Assembly: GCF_000426345.1 (NCBI RefSeq) | Contig: NZ_AUFE01000005.1 | Span: 1 to 64,000 of the forward strand | Origin: Cupriavidus phytohabitans | GTDB lineage: Bacteria > Pseudomonadota > Gammaproteobacteria > Burkholderiales > Burkholderiaceae | Length of the DNA stretch: 64,000 bases | Direction: 5' to 3' | In this document: positions 36,927 through 45,759 of the stretch, piece by piece | How the letters are laid out: every line of letters begins with the position of its first letter | Position numbering within the stretch: position 1 is the stretch's first letter | The notes under the pieces: generated by a model | Told to the model about the DNA's origin: nothing | What the model saw: only the letters and a program-made list of their open reading frames with translations | The model's database searches: none | Translations under genes and position numbers: made by a program

Positions 36927-37750
36927 GCTGGCTTTCCCGGGCGCGCGCCCGGGTCGTTGGCGGCATCGCCGTCCGCACCGCCGTCCGCACCGCCGTCCGC
37001 ACCGCCATCGGCATCCCCGGCGCCTTGCGCCAGCATCTCGTCGCGGATGCGCTCCCATATGTAGGGGCCTTGCTGCGGCGGCAGGGGGCGCTCGCGCGCC
37101 TCGCCGGTGGTCAGGCCGAACAGCAGTGTGTCGAGCAGTTGGTCAAGGAAGACCTCGGGGTCGAGGTCTTTTCCAGAGGTGGCACGCAGTGAGCGCTGCC
37201 ACAACATCAGGAACATCAGCGGGGCGCAGATCAGCGTGGTGGTGGGGTTGGCCGGCATCGGGCGGAATTCGCCGCGCGTCGCGCCGCGCGCCAGCACCCT
37301 GGCAAACAGCTCGTCGCCAGGCACCACCACCTCTTCGTTATAGAAGCGGGCGATGTCTGGAAAGTTGGCCGACTCGGCCATGATCAGCTTGGTCAGCCCC
37401 GCCACCGGCGTGGCGCCGATCAGGCCCCACCAGCCGCGCAGCAGTTCGCGCAGCAGTTCCGGCGTGCTGCCCTCGTAGCGGTCGACCAGCTCGGTGCCGC
37501 GCGACAGCGCCGGGACCAGGTTTGCGCGCACCACGGACTTGAACAGCTCTTCCTTGTTGGCGAAGTACAGGTAGACCGTGCCCTTGGACACGCCCGCGGC
37601 CGCCGCCACGTCTTCCAGGCGCGTGGCCGCGTAGCCGCGCTCCACGAACAGGTCGAGCGCCGCCGCCACCAGCTCCTGCGGGCGCGCTGCCTTGCGCCGG
37701 CTCCAGCGCGGCGCATCGGCCTCCTTGTGCGGTTCGGCGGGTGTTTTCAT
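36923..37750 (-). CDS. TetR-family repressor of the RND operon
   Basis: About 275 residues from ATG 37750; the longer frame would start inside the promoter. The DNA-binding helix-turn-helix is GYAATRLEDVAAAAGVSKGT and VYLYFANKEELFKSVV at about residues 35-75. The ligand domain resembles AcrR-type regulators. The C-terminal tail is an unusual glycine/aspartate repeat (GGAD)3 encoded by a perfect 12-base tandem repeat. It is the first gene of the tetR-adaptor-pump operon, so it probably represses its own operon. Confidence 0.88.
   Translation of the reverse strand: MKTPAEPHKEADAPRWSRRKAARPQELVAAALDLFVERGYAATRLEDVAAAAGVSKGTVYLYFANKEELFKSVVRANLVPALSRGTELVDRYEGSTPELLRELLRGWWGLIGATPVAGLTKLIMAESANFPDIARFYNEEVVVPGDELFARVLARGATRGEFRPMPANPTTTLICAPLMFLMLWQRSLRATSGKDLDPEVFLDQLLDTLLFGLTTGEARERPLPPQQGPYIWERIRDEMLAQGAGDADGGADGGADGGADGDAANDPGARPGKPA
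36968..37015. repeat. 12-base tandem repeat inside tetR
   Basis: GCCGTCCGCACC is repeated three times without change at 36968-37003, and a fourth degenerate copy fills 37004-37015. The unit length is a multiple of three, so copy-number change would lengthen or shorten the Gly-Gly-Ala-Asp tail without shifting the frame. Confidence 0.9.
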
Positions 37751-37794
37751 CGGTGTCTTGCGGGGACTGCAGGTCACGGTGGAGCAGGGCGGAA

Positions 37795-37845
37795 TGTTAA
37801 TAACTTGTGGGTCAGTAATGTAGGGTAGCGCCACATGAGGGTCAA
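37795..37845 (-). promoter_or_regulatory. promoter and likely operator of the tetR-RND operon
   Basis: On the minus strand TTGACC (37840-37845) is followed after 17 bases by TACATT (37817-37822), a good sigma-70 fit. Just downstream lies TTACTGACCCACAAGTTATTAA, with loosely inverted ends, positioned where a TetR repressor would block transcription. It is about 45 bases ahead of the chosen tetR ATG. The remaining bases up to 38060 show no gene. Confidence 0.6.
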
Positions 37846-38060
37846 GTGCGGCCGGGGCAGGCTAGGGTACACACGGAGGCGAATCCGAGACATGTGATGC
37901 CAGGGGCGCGTATGGCGCCCTTACGGGACAGGCCAGTGCGATCGCGCGCGCGGCGCTTTCCTTTTCTTACAGGAGGATGGCGGCCCTTCGGGCACAATGG
38001 CGTCTTGTTGTCAGCCGCCTTGCCTGCCATGGCAACCCAGCGGCCTCCCTGAACCACGCG

Positions 38061-38366
38061 ATGAGTTGCCGGTCACACCTTTCCTGCCGCGCTGGCTGCG
38101 GCGCCTGTTGCATTGCCCCGTCGATTGCCTCGGCCCTGCCGGGCATGCCTGAGGGCAAGCCCGCGGGCGTGCCGTGCGCGCAGCTGCTGCCCGACATGCG
38201 CTGCGCGGTATTCGGCCGCCCTGACCGGCCGGCGTTCTGCGCCGGCCTGAAGCCCTCGGCGGAAATGTGCGGCGACTCGCGCGAAGCCGCGCTGCACTGG
38301 CTGACCCGACTCGAAATCCTGACCGCGCCGCAGGCCACGCCTGCACGGCCCGGCTCGCGCGGGTGA
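38061..38366 (+). CDS. YkgJ-family cysteine cluster protein
   Basis: About 101 residues starting [17 protein letters not shown]; the in-frame ATG at 37977 gives a non-conserved extension. The eight-cysteine pattern ([32 protein letters not shown]) is that of the YkgJ zinc/iron-chelating group, whose function is not established. It lies 52 bases before the DUF1439 gene. Confidence 0.85.
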   Translation: MSCRSHLSCRAGCGACCIAPSIASALPGMPEGKPAGVPCAQLLPDMRCAVFGRPDRPAFCAGLKPSAEMCGDSREAALHWLTRLEILTAPQATPARPGSRG

Positions 38367-38418
38367 CATCGGCAACCGTGCCGGCGCGTCCGTTCCAACT
38401 CCTGAACTCGGAGGCAAC

Positions 38419-38979
38419 ATGATCCGGACTTCCCGACGGCGCTGGCTGGCCGTCGCCGGCGCGGCCGCGCTGGCCGCCGGCCTCGCCGCCTGCGGCGCGT
38501 TCCGCAACGAGTACACGTTCTCGCAAAGCCAGCTGCAGGCCGCGCTGGAGCGCAAGTTCCCGTTCAACAAGCGCTATATGGAGCTGTTCGATATCCAGCT
38601 CACCAATCCGCAGCTGACGCTTGACCCGGCGCGCAACCGCGTCAACGTGCAATTCGATGCCGCCATCGACAACAAGCTGTTTTTCCGCCATGCGCTGACG
38701 GGGCGCTTCGCGCTGGACAGCGGGCTGCGCTATGACGCGCCGACGCGCTCGGTGGTGCTGCAGGATCCTGAAGTGCAGCGTTTCGACGTGCAGGGCATGC
38801 CGGCGCAGTTCTCGCGCCAGCTCAATGCGCTGGGCGGCATCCTGGCCGAGCAGTTGCTGCAGGACTATCCGCTCTATACGTTCCGGGACGACCAGCTGCG
38901 GGTTGCCGGCACGCAAGTCGAGCCCGGTACAATCACCGTTTTGCCTGACGGCATCAACGTCAAGGTCAACCGCCCCTGA
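38419..38979 (+). CDS. DUF1439 lipoprotein
   Basis: A protein of 186 residues with a twin-arginine-like/hydrophobic leader ending in the lipobox LAAC (cysteine about residue 24). The remainder fits the DUF1439 (YceB-like) family, a small envelope lipid-binding-like fold. It starts with GGAGGC nearby (38411) and precedes uppP by about 90 bases. The function is unknown. Confidence 0.85.
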   Translation: MIRTSRRRWLAVAGAAALAAGLAACGAFRNEYTFSQSQLQAALERKFPFNKRYMELFDIQLTNPQLTLDPARNRVNVQFDAAIDNKLFFRHALTGRFALDSGLRYDAPTRSVVLQDPEVQRFDVQGMPAQFSRQLNALGGILAEQLLQDYPLYTFRDDQLRVAGTQVEPGTITVLPDGINVKVNRP

Positions 38980-39067
38980 TCGCCCCAGCGTATCGGGGCT
39001 CGAACAACAAACCAGGCGGTCCGGCGCATTGCCGGGCAACGCCGATGACAACGTTTCTCCGTTCCGC

Positions 39068-39949
39068 ATGGACATCGCACTTGCCCTGAAAGCCGTGATC
39101 CTCGGCATTGTCGAAGGACTGACCGAGTTCCTTCCCATCTCGAGTACCGGCCACCTGATCCTGGCGGGCCAACTGCTCGACTTCAACGACGAAAAGGGCA
39201 AGATCTTCGAGATCGTGATCCAGTTCGGCGCCATCCTGGCAGTCTGCTGGGAATTCCGTGCACGCATCGGCAGCGTGGTGCGCGGCCTGGGTTCGGAGCC
39301 GAAGGCGCAGCGCTTTGCCATCAATGTCGTGATCGCTTCCGCGCCGGCGATCATCCTGGCCTTTATCTTCGGCAAATGGATCAAGGCCCACCTGTTCAAC
39401 CCGATCTCGGTGGCGCTGGCCTTTATCGTCGGCGGCGTGGTGATCCTGCTGGCCGAATGGCGTGACGCGCGCCGCGGCACGGTCTCGCATCCGCAGGGCA
39501 ATGCGCTGCTGGAAGCGGCCAAGGCGGGCGCGCCGCGCATCGAATCGGTCGACGACCTGACCTGGGGCGATGCCCTCAAGGTGGGTGTGGCGCAGTGCTT
39601 TGCGCTGGTGCCGGGCACCTCGCGCTCGGGCGCCACCATTATCGGCGGCATGCTGTTCGGGCTGTCGCGCAAGGTGGCGACCGAGTTCTCGTTCTTCCTG
39701 GCGATCCCGGTGATCTTCGGTGCGACGGTCTATGAACTGTACAAGGCGCGTGCGCTGCTGAACGCCGACGACCTCGGCATCTTCGCAGTCGGCTTCGTGT
39801 TCGCCTTCCTGTCCGCGTTCCTGTGCGTGCGCTGGCTGCTGCGTTTTGTCGCCACGCACGATTTCAAGCCGTTTGCGTGGTATCGCATTGCGTTCGGCAT
39901 CGTGGTGTTGTTCACGGCTTATTCCGGCCTGGTGTCCTGGCACGCATAA
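39068..39949 (+). CDS. uppP: undecaprenyl-diphosphatase
   Basis: A protein of 293 residues with about eight membrane segments. The two family motifs are present: [18 protein letters not shown] at about residue 17 and [18 protein letters not shown] at about 185. It recycles undecaprenyl diphosphate at the periplasmic face, supplying the carrier used by the glycan genes on the left side of the window and by peptidoglycan. The ATG follows TTTCTCCGTTCCGC without a strong ribosome binding site. Confidence 0.95.
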   Translation: MDIALALKAVILGIVEGLTEFLPISSTGHLILAGQLLDFNDEKGKIFEIVIQFGAILAVCWEFRARIGSVVRGLGSEPKAQRFAINVVIASAPAIILAFIFGKWIKAHLFNPISVALAFIVGGVVILLAEWRDARRGTVSHPQGNALLEAAKAGAPRIESVDDLTWGDALKVGVAQCFALVPGTSRSGATIIGGMLFGLSRKVATEFSFFLAIPVIFGATVYELYKARALLNADDLGIFAVGFVFAFLSAFLCVRWLLRFVATHDFKPFAWYRIAFGIVVLFTAYSGLVSWHA

Positions 39950-39969
39950 GCGGGGGACATCCGGACAAC

Positions 39970-39999
39970 AAAAAAGCGTGGCACTTGCCACGCTTTTTT
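39970..39999. terminator. bidirectional terminator between uppP and trmB
   Basis: AAAAAAGCGTGGCA, loop CT, TGCCACGCTTTTTT. It is flanked by A and T runs on both strands, so it ends transcripts from both convergent genes. Confidence 0.92.
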
Positions 40000-40019
40000 G
40001 TTTGCGCTTGCCGCTGCGT

Positions 40020-40808
40020 TCAGGCTCGCTTGCGGAACACCACGTCCCACACCCCATGCCCGAGCCGCACGCCGCGCCGCTCGAACTTGGTCACCGGCCG
40101 GTAGTCCGGCCGCTCGGCAAAGCCGCCCGGCGCGCCGGAGGTGTTTTCCAGCAGCGGCTCCCCCGCCAGCACTTCGACCATCTGGTGCGCGTACTCGTCC
40201 CAGTCGGTCGCGCAATGGATATAGCCACCCGGCTTCAGCCGCGCCGCCAGCAGCTTCACCAGCGGCGGCTGCACCAGCCGGCGCTTGTTGTGGCGCTTCT
40301 TGTGCCACGGATCCGGGAAATAGATATGCACGCCGTCCAGGCTGTCGTCGGTCAGCATATGGGCGATGACCTCGACCGCGTCGTGCTGCAGGATGCGGAC
40401 ATTGTCCAGGCCGCGCTCGTCGATCAGCTTGAGCAGGGCGCCGACGCCGGGCTCATGCACCTCGCAGCCCAGGAAATTGTCCTGCGGCCGCAAGCCGGCG
40501 ATATGCGCGGTGGTCTCGCCCATGCCGAAGCCGATCTCCAGGATCGACGGCGCTTTGCGGCCGAACGTGGCTTCCCAGTCCAGCGGCTGCGGGGCGTACG
40601 GCACCAGCATGCGCGGGCCGACTTCGTCGATGGCACGCTGCTGCCCGGTCGACGTCCGCCCGGCACGGCGCACGAACGAGCGGATACGGCGCGGATGCGC
40701 GACGCCTTCGGGATCGGCAGGGGAGGGGGCGGACGGCTGCTGGGCGTTGTCCACCGGCGCGGCGTCATCGGCCGGCGTCGGTCCGGTGCTGGGGTCTTGG
40801 GGAAGCAT
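40020..40808 (-). CDS. trmB: tRNA (guanine-N7-)-methyltransferase
   Basis: A protein of 262 residues that methylates G46 of tRNA. The SAM motif is [16 protein letters not shown] and the family signature [16 protein letters not shown] is present. The first 45 residues are a low-complexity Pro/Ala/Asp extension, and the ATG comes only a few bases after the terminator of the tRNA-Gly gene, with no clear ribosome binding site. A later start is therefore possible. Confidence 0.93.
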   Translation of the reverse strand: MLPQDPSTGPTPADDAAPVDNAQQPSAPSPADPEGVAHPRRIRSFVRRAGRTSTGQQRAIDEVGPRMLVPYAPQPLDWEATFGRKAPSILEIGFGMGETTAHIAGLRPQDNFLGCEVHEPGVGALLKLIDERGLDNVRILQHDAVEVIAHMLTDDSLDGVHIYFPDPWHKKRHNKRRLVQPPLVKLLAARLKPGGYIHCATDWDEYAHQMVEVLAGEPLLENTSGAPGGFAERPDYRPVTKFERRGVRLGHGVWDVVFRKRA

Positions 40809-40814
40809 GGCAAC

Positions 40815-40869
40815 AAAAAAGCCGCCGGGCAGATCACCGTAACAGTGTTAACGGTGGCAAAGGCGGCTT
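40815..40869 (-). terminator. terminator or attenuator between tRNA-Gly and trmB
   Basis: On the minus strand AAGCCGCC (40862-40869) pairs with GGCGGCTT (40819-40826), enclosing a second stem CACCGT/ACGGTG, and is followed by TTTTTT. It lies between the tRNA and the trmB start, so read-through could regulate trmB. Confidence 0.65.
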
Positions 40870-40883
40870 GTCTCGACTTGAGG

Positions 40884-40958
40884 TGGAGCGGGCGATGGGA
40901 ATCGAACCCACGTCTTTAGCTTGGGAAGCTAAGGTAATAGCCATTATACGACGCCCGC
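40884..40958 (-). tRNA. tRNA-Gly(CCC)
   Basis: The reverse strand folds as a tRNA: acceptor GCGGGCG pairs with CGCCCGC, the anticodon stem TTAGC/GCTAA encloses loop TTCCCAA giving anticodon CCC, and the T arm is TGGGTTCGATTCCCA. The 3' CCA appears to be encoded at 40884-40886. It reads GGG codons. Confidence 0.92.
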
Positions 40959-41021
40959 GGAGCCGTGATTCTATGCGGGATCGGCAAGGGAGCGCAAGCC
41001 GGGCGGCATCCCTGACTGGTG

Positions 41022-42059
41022 TCAGGGTGTCTTTTGTGCCACTCCCGCCTTGGGCGGTGTCTGGCGTGCGCGGCCGGCACGTTGCGCCGGCTTGCCAGCC
41101 GGCGGGGCGGGTTCCGCACCGGCGACCCTCTCCAATGCCTGCCTCAGCGCGGCCACTGCTGGCGGGTTCTCGGTGCCCGCCGGGGTGATGAAGACCATGC
41201 GTCCCGAGGCAAAGGGCGTGCGCAGCCGCACTTCCTGCACCATCGACATCGCTGCGTAGGGGACAAGCGCGCTTGCCGGCGCGACGGTAAGAAAGCCGCC
41301 GGCGGCCGTCATCGCCAGGTTGCTGTGGAAGGACGCCGATTCGATATGCGGCGTCGGCGGAAGTTGCCCGCCATTGAGGAAGGGCTGCTCGAACACGTCA
41401 CGAGTGTGGGTGCCGCGCGGCGGCAGGATCCACGGTCCGGCGTGCAGGTCGGCCAGTGTGACATCGCGGCGCCGCGCCAGCACGTGCCCGGGCGCGCAGG
41501 CGACTGCCAGGTATTCGTCGCGCAACGGCGTGATGCGTAGCCCCGCGCTCAACTGGTCGGCGTCTTCCTTTTGCAGCCGCCCGATCACGCAATCGAGTTC
41601 GCCGTTGCCGAGCAGCGCGGTCAGGCCGCCCACGGTATGTTCGCGCACGGCCAGCCGTGGGAGCGTGCCCTGGCTGCGCAGCAGCGCGACCACTTTCGGC
41701 AGGACCTCGACGCCCACCAGCGGCAGCATGCCCAACCGCACCAGCGGCACTTCAGGGTTGGCCTGCAGCGCCTCGCCCGCGGCATCGATCGCGCCCAGGA
41801 CGACACGCAGCCGCTCCAGTGCGCGTTCGCCAGCCGCCGTCAGGCGTCCGCCGCGCGTGGTGCGTTCGACCAGCCGGCAGCCGAAGGCCTGCTCCAGCTC
41901 CTGCAGCATCTTGGTGACGGCGGGCTGGCTGATGTGCAAGGCCTCGCCTGCCGCGGTCAGCGAGCCGCTGCGGGCGACGAGGTCGAGCAGCCGCAGGTGC
42001 CGGATGCGCAGCCGGTCGATGCGATTTGGCGACGCGGGTACGGAAGGCGCTTTGCTCAT
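41022..42059 (-). CDS. LysR-family transcriptional regulator
   Basis: About 345 residues from ATG 42059; an ATG at 42080 is also in frame. The N-terminal helix-turn-helix reads LVARSGSLTAAGEALHISQ and PAVTKMLQELEQAFGCRL, close to the GbpR/PcaQ side of the LysR family. The ligand-binding domain spans about residues 105-310. The C-terminal tail is basic. It is divergent from the Bug receptor gene 90 bases away and most likely activates that transcript in response to its substrate. Confidence 0.9.
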   Translation of the reverse strand: MSKAPSVPASPNRIDRLRIRHLRLLDLVARSGSLTAAGEALHISQPAVTKMLQELEQAFGCRLVERTTRGGRLTAAGERALERLRVVLGAIDAAGEALQANPEVPLVRLGMLPLVGVEVLPKVVALLRSQGTLPRLAVREHTVGGLTALLGNGELDCVIGRLQKEDADQLSAGLRITPLRDEYLAVACAPGHVLARRRDVTLADLHAGPWILPPRGTHTRDVFEQPFLNGGQLPPTPHIESASFHSNLAMTAAGGFLTVAPASALVPYAAMSMVQEVRLRTPFASGRMVFITPAGTENPPAVAALRQALERVAGAEPAPPAGKPAQRAGRARQTPPKAGVAQKTP

Positions 42060-42149
42060 AACGAATCGTGATGACTCCATCAAAACTGGATAATTGTTTC
42101 GAATGATGCCGGGCCGGACAATCGGGTCAAACCAGTGAGGAGACCTGCG

Positions 42150-43163
42150 ATGCAAACCAACCCCGGCGGGCGTATCCCCATGCGCCGCCTGCTGCTGAAG
42201 TCGATGCTGGCCTTGCCGGCAGCCGGCGCGCTGGGCCTGCCCGGCGCGAGCCGTGCCGCGCAGCCGTACCCCAGCCGGCCGATCCGGCTGGTCGTGCCGT
42301 ACGCCGCCGGCGGCGGGCCAGACATCCAGACCCGCAAGCTGGCCGAGGTGCTGGCGCAGCAGCTCGGCCAGCCGGTCGTGGTCGAAAACAAGGTTGGGGC
42401 GGGCGGCATCCTTGCCGCCGAGTTCCTCGCGCAGCAGCCCGCCGATGGCTATACGCTGATGCTCGGTGCTTCCACCCACGTCACGCAAAAGCTGTTGCAG
42501 CCGGGTGCGAAATTCGATCCCTTGGCATTCACCCACATCATCCGCGTCGGCGTCAGCCCGGCGGTGCTGGTGGTCAGCGCCGGCTCGCCGTATCGGACCG
42601 TGGCTGACCTCGTCGCGGCGGCCCGGCGGGCGCCCGGCGCGCTGAACTACGCTTCCGGCGGGATCGGTTCGGCGGCGCATGTGTCGGGCGCGGCGTTCGC
42701 CGCGGCCGCGGGGCTCGACGTGGTGCACGTGCCATACAAGGGCTCGGTGGAGATCGTGCCGTCGCTGCTGAAAGGGGATACGCAGTTCGGCTTCCCCGTG
42801 GCGACGACGGCGCTGCCGCAGCTTGCCGCCGGCAAGGTCCGCGCGCTGGCGGTGACGTCGGCCAGCCGCGCCGCCGTGCTGCCGCAGGTGCCGACGCTGA
42901 ACGAGGCGCTCGGGCGCAAGGACCTCGACCTCGATGCATGGAGCGGCGTGTGGGCGCCGCCCAACCTGCCGGCGCCGATCGTGGCGCACTTGCACGCCGC
43001 GATCCTGAAGGCGCTGGCCGATCCCGGCCTGCGCCGGCTCTACACCGAGATGGGCGCGGCGCTCGCGCCGACGCCGACGTCCGAGGCGTTCTCGCGGGTG
43101 GTCGCCGACGAGACCGCGCGCATGCGCCGCGTCATCGACAAGAACCGCATCACCATCGAATAA
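42150..43163 (+). CDS. Bug-family periplasmic solute receptor (TctC-like)
   Basis: About 337 residues from ATG 42150, which has GAGGAG eight bases upstream. The leader has basic residues and a hydrophobic stretch ending near GASRAAQPYP, followed by the mature start YPSRPIRLVVPYAAGGGPD, diagnostic of Bug proteins. These bind carboxylates or amides in the periplasm; no TctA/TctB membrane genes are present, as usual in Burkholderiales. The CoA-transferase gene starts 8 bases downstream, so the ligand is probably a carboxylic acid activated by it. Confidence 0.92.
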   Translation: MQTNPGGRIPMRRLLLKSMLALPAAGALGLPGASRAAQPYPSRPIRLVVPYAAGGGPDIQTRKLAEVLAQQLGQPVVVENKVGAGGILAAEFLAQQPADGYTLMLGASTHVTQKLLQPGAKFDPLAFTHIIRVGVSPAVLVVSAGSPYRTVADLVAAARRAPGALNYASGGIGSAAHVSGAAFAAAAGLDVVHVPYKGSVEIVPSLLKGDTQFGFPVATTALPQLAAGKVRALAVTSASRAAVLPQVPTLNEALGRKDLDLDAWSGVWAPPNLPAPIVAHLHAAILKALADPGLRRLYTEMGAALAPTPTSEAFSRVVADETARMRRVIDKNRITIE

Positions 43164-43171
43164 GGCCCGCC

Positions 43172-44305
43172 ATGACGCTTACCCAACATACCGCCTTTGC
43201 GCCGCTGGCCGGCATCAGCGTGCTCGACTTCTCGCACGTGATTGCCGGGCCGTTTGCCACGTTCCTGCTGTCCCGGCTGGGCGCGCAGGTCACCAAGGTC
43301 GAGCATGCCGGCGGCGGCGACGTGATGCGCCGTGCGGGCCGTGGCCATGCCGCCTTTGTCGCGCTCAATGCCGGCAAGTCGTCGCTGGCGCTGGATCTTT
43401 CGGAAGAGGCCGGGCGCGAGCACGCGCTGGAGCTGGCCAGTCGCTGCGATGTCTTTGTCGACAACCTGCGGCCGGGCGTGCTTGAGCGCTTCGGCCTGGG
43501 CTACGAGGCGGTGCGCGCCCGCAATCCGCGCGTGGTCTATTGCAGCATCTCCGGGTTTGGCCGCGGCGCGCCGGACTGGCATGGCCGGCCGGCATACGAC
43601 CACGTGGTGCAGGCGGCCACGGGCATGGCGTGGATGGGCGGTAGCGAAGGCGATCCGCCGCTGAAAACGGGCTTTCCCGTGATCGATTCGGCCACCGGCA
43701 TGCTGGCGGCCTTTGCAATCCTGGCGGGCGTGCGCGAGAGCGAGCGCAGCGGGCACGGCATGTTGCTCGATGTGTCGATGGCAACCGCCGGCATGCAGCT
43801 GATGTACCCGATGACCTGTGATGCCATGACCACCGGCGCGGTGCCGGTCCGACAAGGCAACCAGGGCTACTCGGGCAGCCCGTCGGCGGATTTCTTTCGC
43901 ACGCAGGACGGTTGGCTTGCCATTGGCGCCAATACGCCAAGGCAGTTGCTGGCGCTGCTGGATGTGCTCGGCCTGGGCGAGCTTGCGCGGGATCCGGCGT
44001 TTTTTGACACGCCACTCGATGCCGCCGCCTTGCCTGCCTTCGTGCGCTCGCGTGACCCGGCCGCACTGAAGCAGGCGATTGCGCGGGCCGTGGCCGGCAG
44101 CACGGCGGCGGAACTGGAAACGCGACTCAGCGCGGGCGGCATCCCGGCCGCCCGGCTACGCAACATCGCCGAGTTTGCGGCGGAGTCGATGGCGAACGGG
44201 AGCCTGCGGGCCGTGACCCTGGAGGAGGGGGAAACTGAGGTGCTGTCGCCGGGGCTGGGCTTCCAGGTGTACCGGTCGGCCGCTGGCGCGCGCGACGGCG
44301 TATAG
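43172..44305 (+). CDS. class III CoA-transferase (CaiB/BaiF family)
   Basis: About 377 residues. The N-terminus LAGISVLDFSHVIAGPFATF is typical, and the catalytic aspartate is expected at D172 in FPVIDSATGM. It moves CoA from a donor acyl-CoA to a carboxylic acid in the cytoplasm. It is paired with a Bug receptor and LysR regulator, which suggests uptake and activation of one organic acid. The substrate cannot be read from sequence. Its stop overlaps the possible GTG start of the next gene. Confidence 0.9.
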   Translation: MTLTQHTAFAPLAGISVLDFSHVIAGPFATFLLSRLGAQVTKVEHAGGGDVMRRAGRGHAAFVALNAGKSSLALDLSEEAGREHALELASRCDVFVDNLRPGVLERFGLGYEAVRARNPRVVYCSISGFGRGAPDWHGRPAYDHVVQAATGMAWMGGSEGDPPLKTGFPVIDSATGMLAAFAILAGVRESERSGHGMLLDVSMATAGMQLMYPMTCDAMTTGAVPVRQGNQGYSGSPSADFFRTQDGWLAIGANTPRQLLALLDVLGLGELARDPAFFDTPLDAAALPAFVRSRDPAALKQAIARAVAGSTAAELETRLSAGGIPAARLRNIAEFAAESMANGSLRAVTLEEGETEVLSPGLGFQVYRSAAGARDGV

Positions 44306-44754
44306 TGGCCGGCAGCGCCGGCGCGCCATTTCGGGCAACCGGCGCCTTCGACTCGCAACGTCAGGACACCCCCACCTTGACCACGGACTTCTACGCCCGC
44401 TTTGAAGCGGAATGCCTGCCCCGCATCGCCGATGCCATCGGCAAGCAGCACCGGCGCGTGCAGCTGCATGCCTTGCCCGCCGAGGCCCCGAACCGCCCGC
44501 CGCGCCTGCGCATGACTGGGGACGGGCCGGCGGAATTGCGGCGCCATCCGTATGCGCTCGATGTCACGCTGGCGTGGGATGGGCTGGAAGTGCAGCGCCT
44601 GTTTGCCGCCGGGGGCGAGGCCCGCTTCGCCGGCTATCTGGCGGCGCTGCCAGCCAAGCTGCGCGCATGGCAGGAGCCGCGCGGCATCGATCTTGGCTCG
44701 TTGTCGCAGGCGGATCCGGCCATCCTGATCGGCGGGCTGGATTTCGAGCACTGA
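44305..44754 (+). CDS. hypothetical protein
   Basis: Up to 149 residues from GTG 44305; the likely real protein starts at TTG 44376 (LTTDFYARFEAECLPRIAD) and has about 126 residues. It is soluble, with no signal peptide or known motif that I recognise. Codon use is like that of its neighbours, so it is probably a real gene co-transcribed with the CoA-transferase. Confidence 0.6.
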   Translation: MAGSAGAPFRATGAFDSQRQDTPTLTTDFYARFEAECLPRIADAIGKQHRRVQLHALPAEAPNRPPRLRMTGDGPAELRRHPYALDVTLAWDGLEVQRLFAAGGEARFAGYLAALPAKLRAWQEPRGIDLGSLSQADPAILIGGLDFEH

Positions 44755-44776
44755 GCTGCCGCCCGGTCGCCATGGC

Positions 44777-45679
44777 TCAGGCCGTTACGCGCAACCGGCA
44801 CACGGCGCTCTCCGACTGGCCCGGCGCCAGCCAGCGCAGCCCTTGGCCGTGGTGGATCGCATCGGGCAATCCCACCCATGGTTCCACGCAATAGAAATCA
44901 GACTGTTCGCTTTCGGACCACGTGGTAACGGCGTGCCAGCGCGCGCTGTCGGCAACGTCGAGTTCGAAGGCGATGGTGCGCGCCGGCATCGACAGCATGG
45001 CGCCGGCAGCGTCGCGGAAGACGTGGTAGGTGTCCTGCAGGCACGGGTCGTCGAGCCGGTAGGCGGGCTCGCCCGCTTCCGCCGGACCCGGCGCGCCGTC
45101 GGGCAACTGGCGCACGCGATCGGCCGGCGGCAAGGCCAGTGTCGACGCGGCACGCTGCGCATGCGGCAGCGCAAAGTAGAAGTGGTGGCCGGGATAGCAG
45201 GGAAGCGGCTGGTCCCCGGTGTTTGTGGTGCGCAGCGTAACCTCCAGCCCGTCGGGCAACAGGGCGTACACCACGTCAAACACAAAGGCATAGGGGTAGC
45301 CGGGCCGCGTCTGCGCGCTGTCGCGCAGCGTCATGGTGACCGACCCGGCGGCATCGACCGTGCTGACCTCGAATGGCAGGTCGCGCGCAAAGCCATGCTG
45401 CGCCAGTGTGTGCCCGGTGCCTTGCCGGTCGCGCCACTGCCCGGCGACGCCATCCACGAAGTGCCGGCCGATAAACGGGAACAGCAGCGGATTGCCTCCA
45501 CGCACCTTGGCGGGGCGGGTCCAGTCAGCGTTGTCCGGCCAATGGAGAATGTCCTCGCCGCGGTGCACCCAGCGCACCAGGCGCCCGCCGTATTGTGGGG
45601 CGAGCAGCAGGAAGTTGTCGGCAGCGCCGATCCGGACCAGCGTCTGGCCCTGGAAGTCTTGTGTCGGAAGCAGTGGCAT
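44777..45679 (-). CDS. aldose 1-epimerase family protein
   Basis: About 300 residues from ATG 45679; the longer frame upstream is not conserved. Family features are QYGGRLVRWVHRGEDILHW, NPLLFPFIGRH, QHGFARDLPFEV and CYPGHHFYFAL with the catalytic histidine pair, and FYCVEPWVGLPDAIHHG near the end. It converts alpha and beta anomers of hexoses or acts on hexose-6-phosphates. It is convergent with the hypothetical gene. Confidence 0.88.
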   Translation of the reverse strand: MPLLPTQDFQGQTLVRIGAADNFLLLAPQYGGRLVRWVHRGEDILHWPDNADWTRPAKVRGGNPLLFPFIGRHFVDGVAGQWRDRQGTGHTLAQHGFARDLPFEVSTVDAAGSVTMTLRDSAQTRPGYPYAFVFDVVYALLPDGLEVTLRTTNTGDQPLPCYPGHHFYFALPHAQRAASTLALPPADRVRQLPDGAPGPAEAGEPAYRLDDPCLQDTYHVFRDAAGAMLSMPARTIAFELDVADSARWHAVTTWSESEQSDFYCVEPWVGLPDAIHHGQGLRWLAPGQSESAVCRLRVTA

Positions 45680-45759
45680 GGTGGTCCTGGGCGCCGTGCC
45701 GGCGCGGGCAGCCGCCATGATAAGCCAGCGCGATGCCAGGCCGTGACGGGGCGGAAGGC

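Noticed and set aside
36923-37834. Longer start of the TetR gene at 37834
   Set aside because: It would place the coding start upstream of and across the -10 box; the conserved protein fits the ATG at 37750.
42060-42995. Extension of the LysR gene to a 657-residue protein
   Set aside because: The extra 300 residues are antisense to the Bug receptor gene and lack any domain; the LysR helix-turn-helix starts near 42059.
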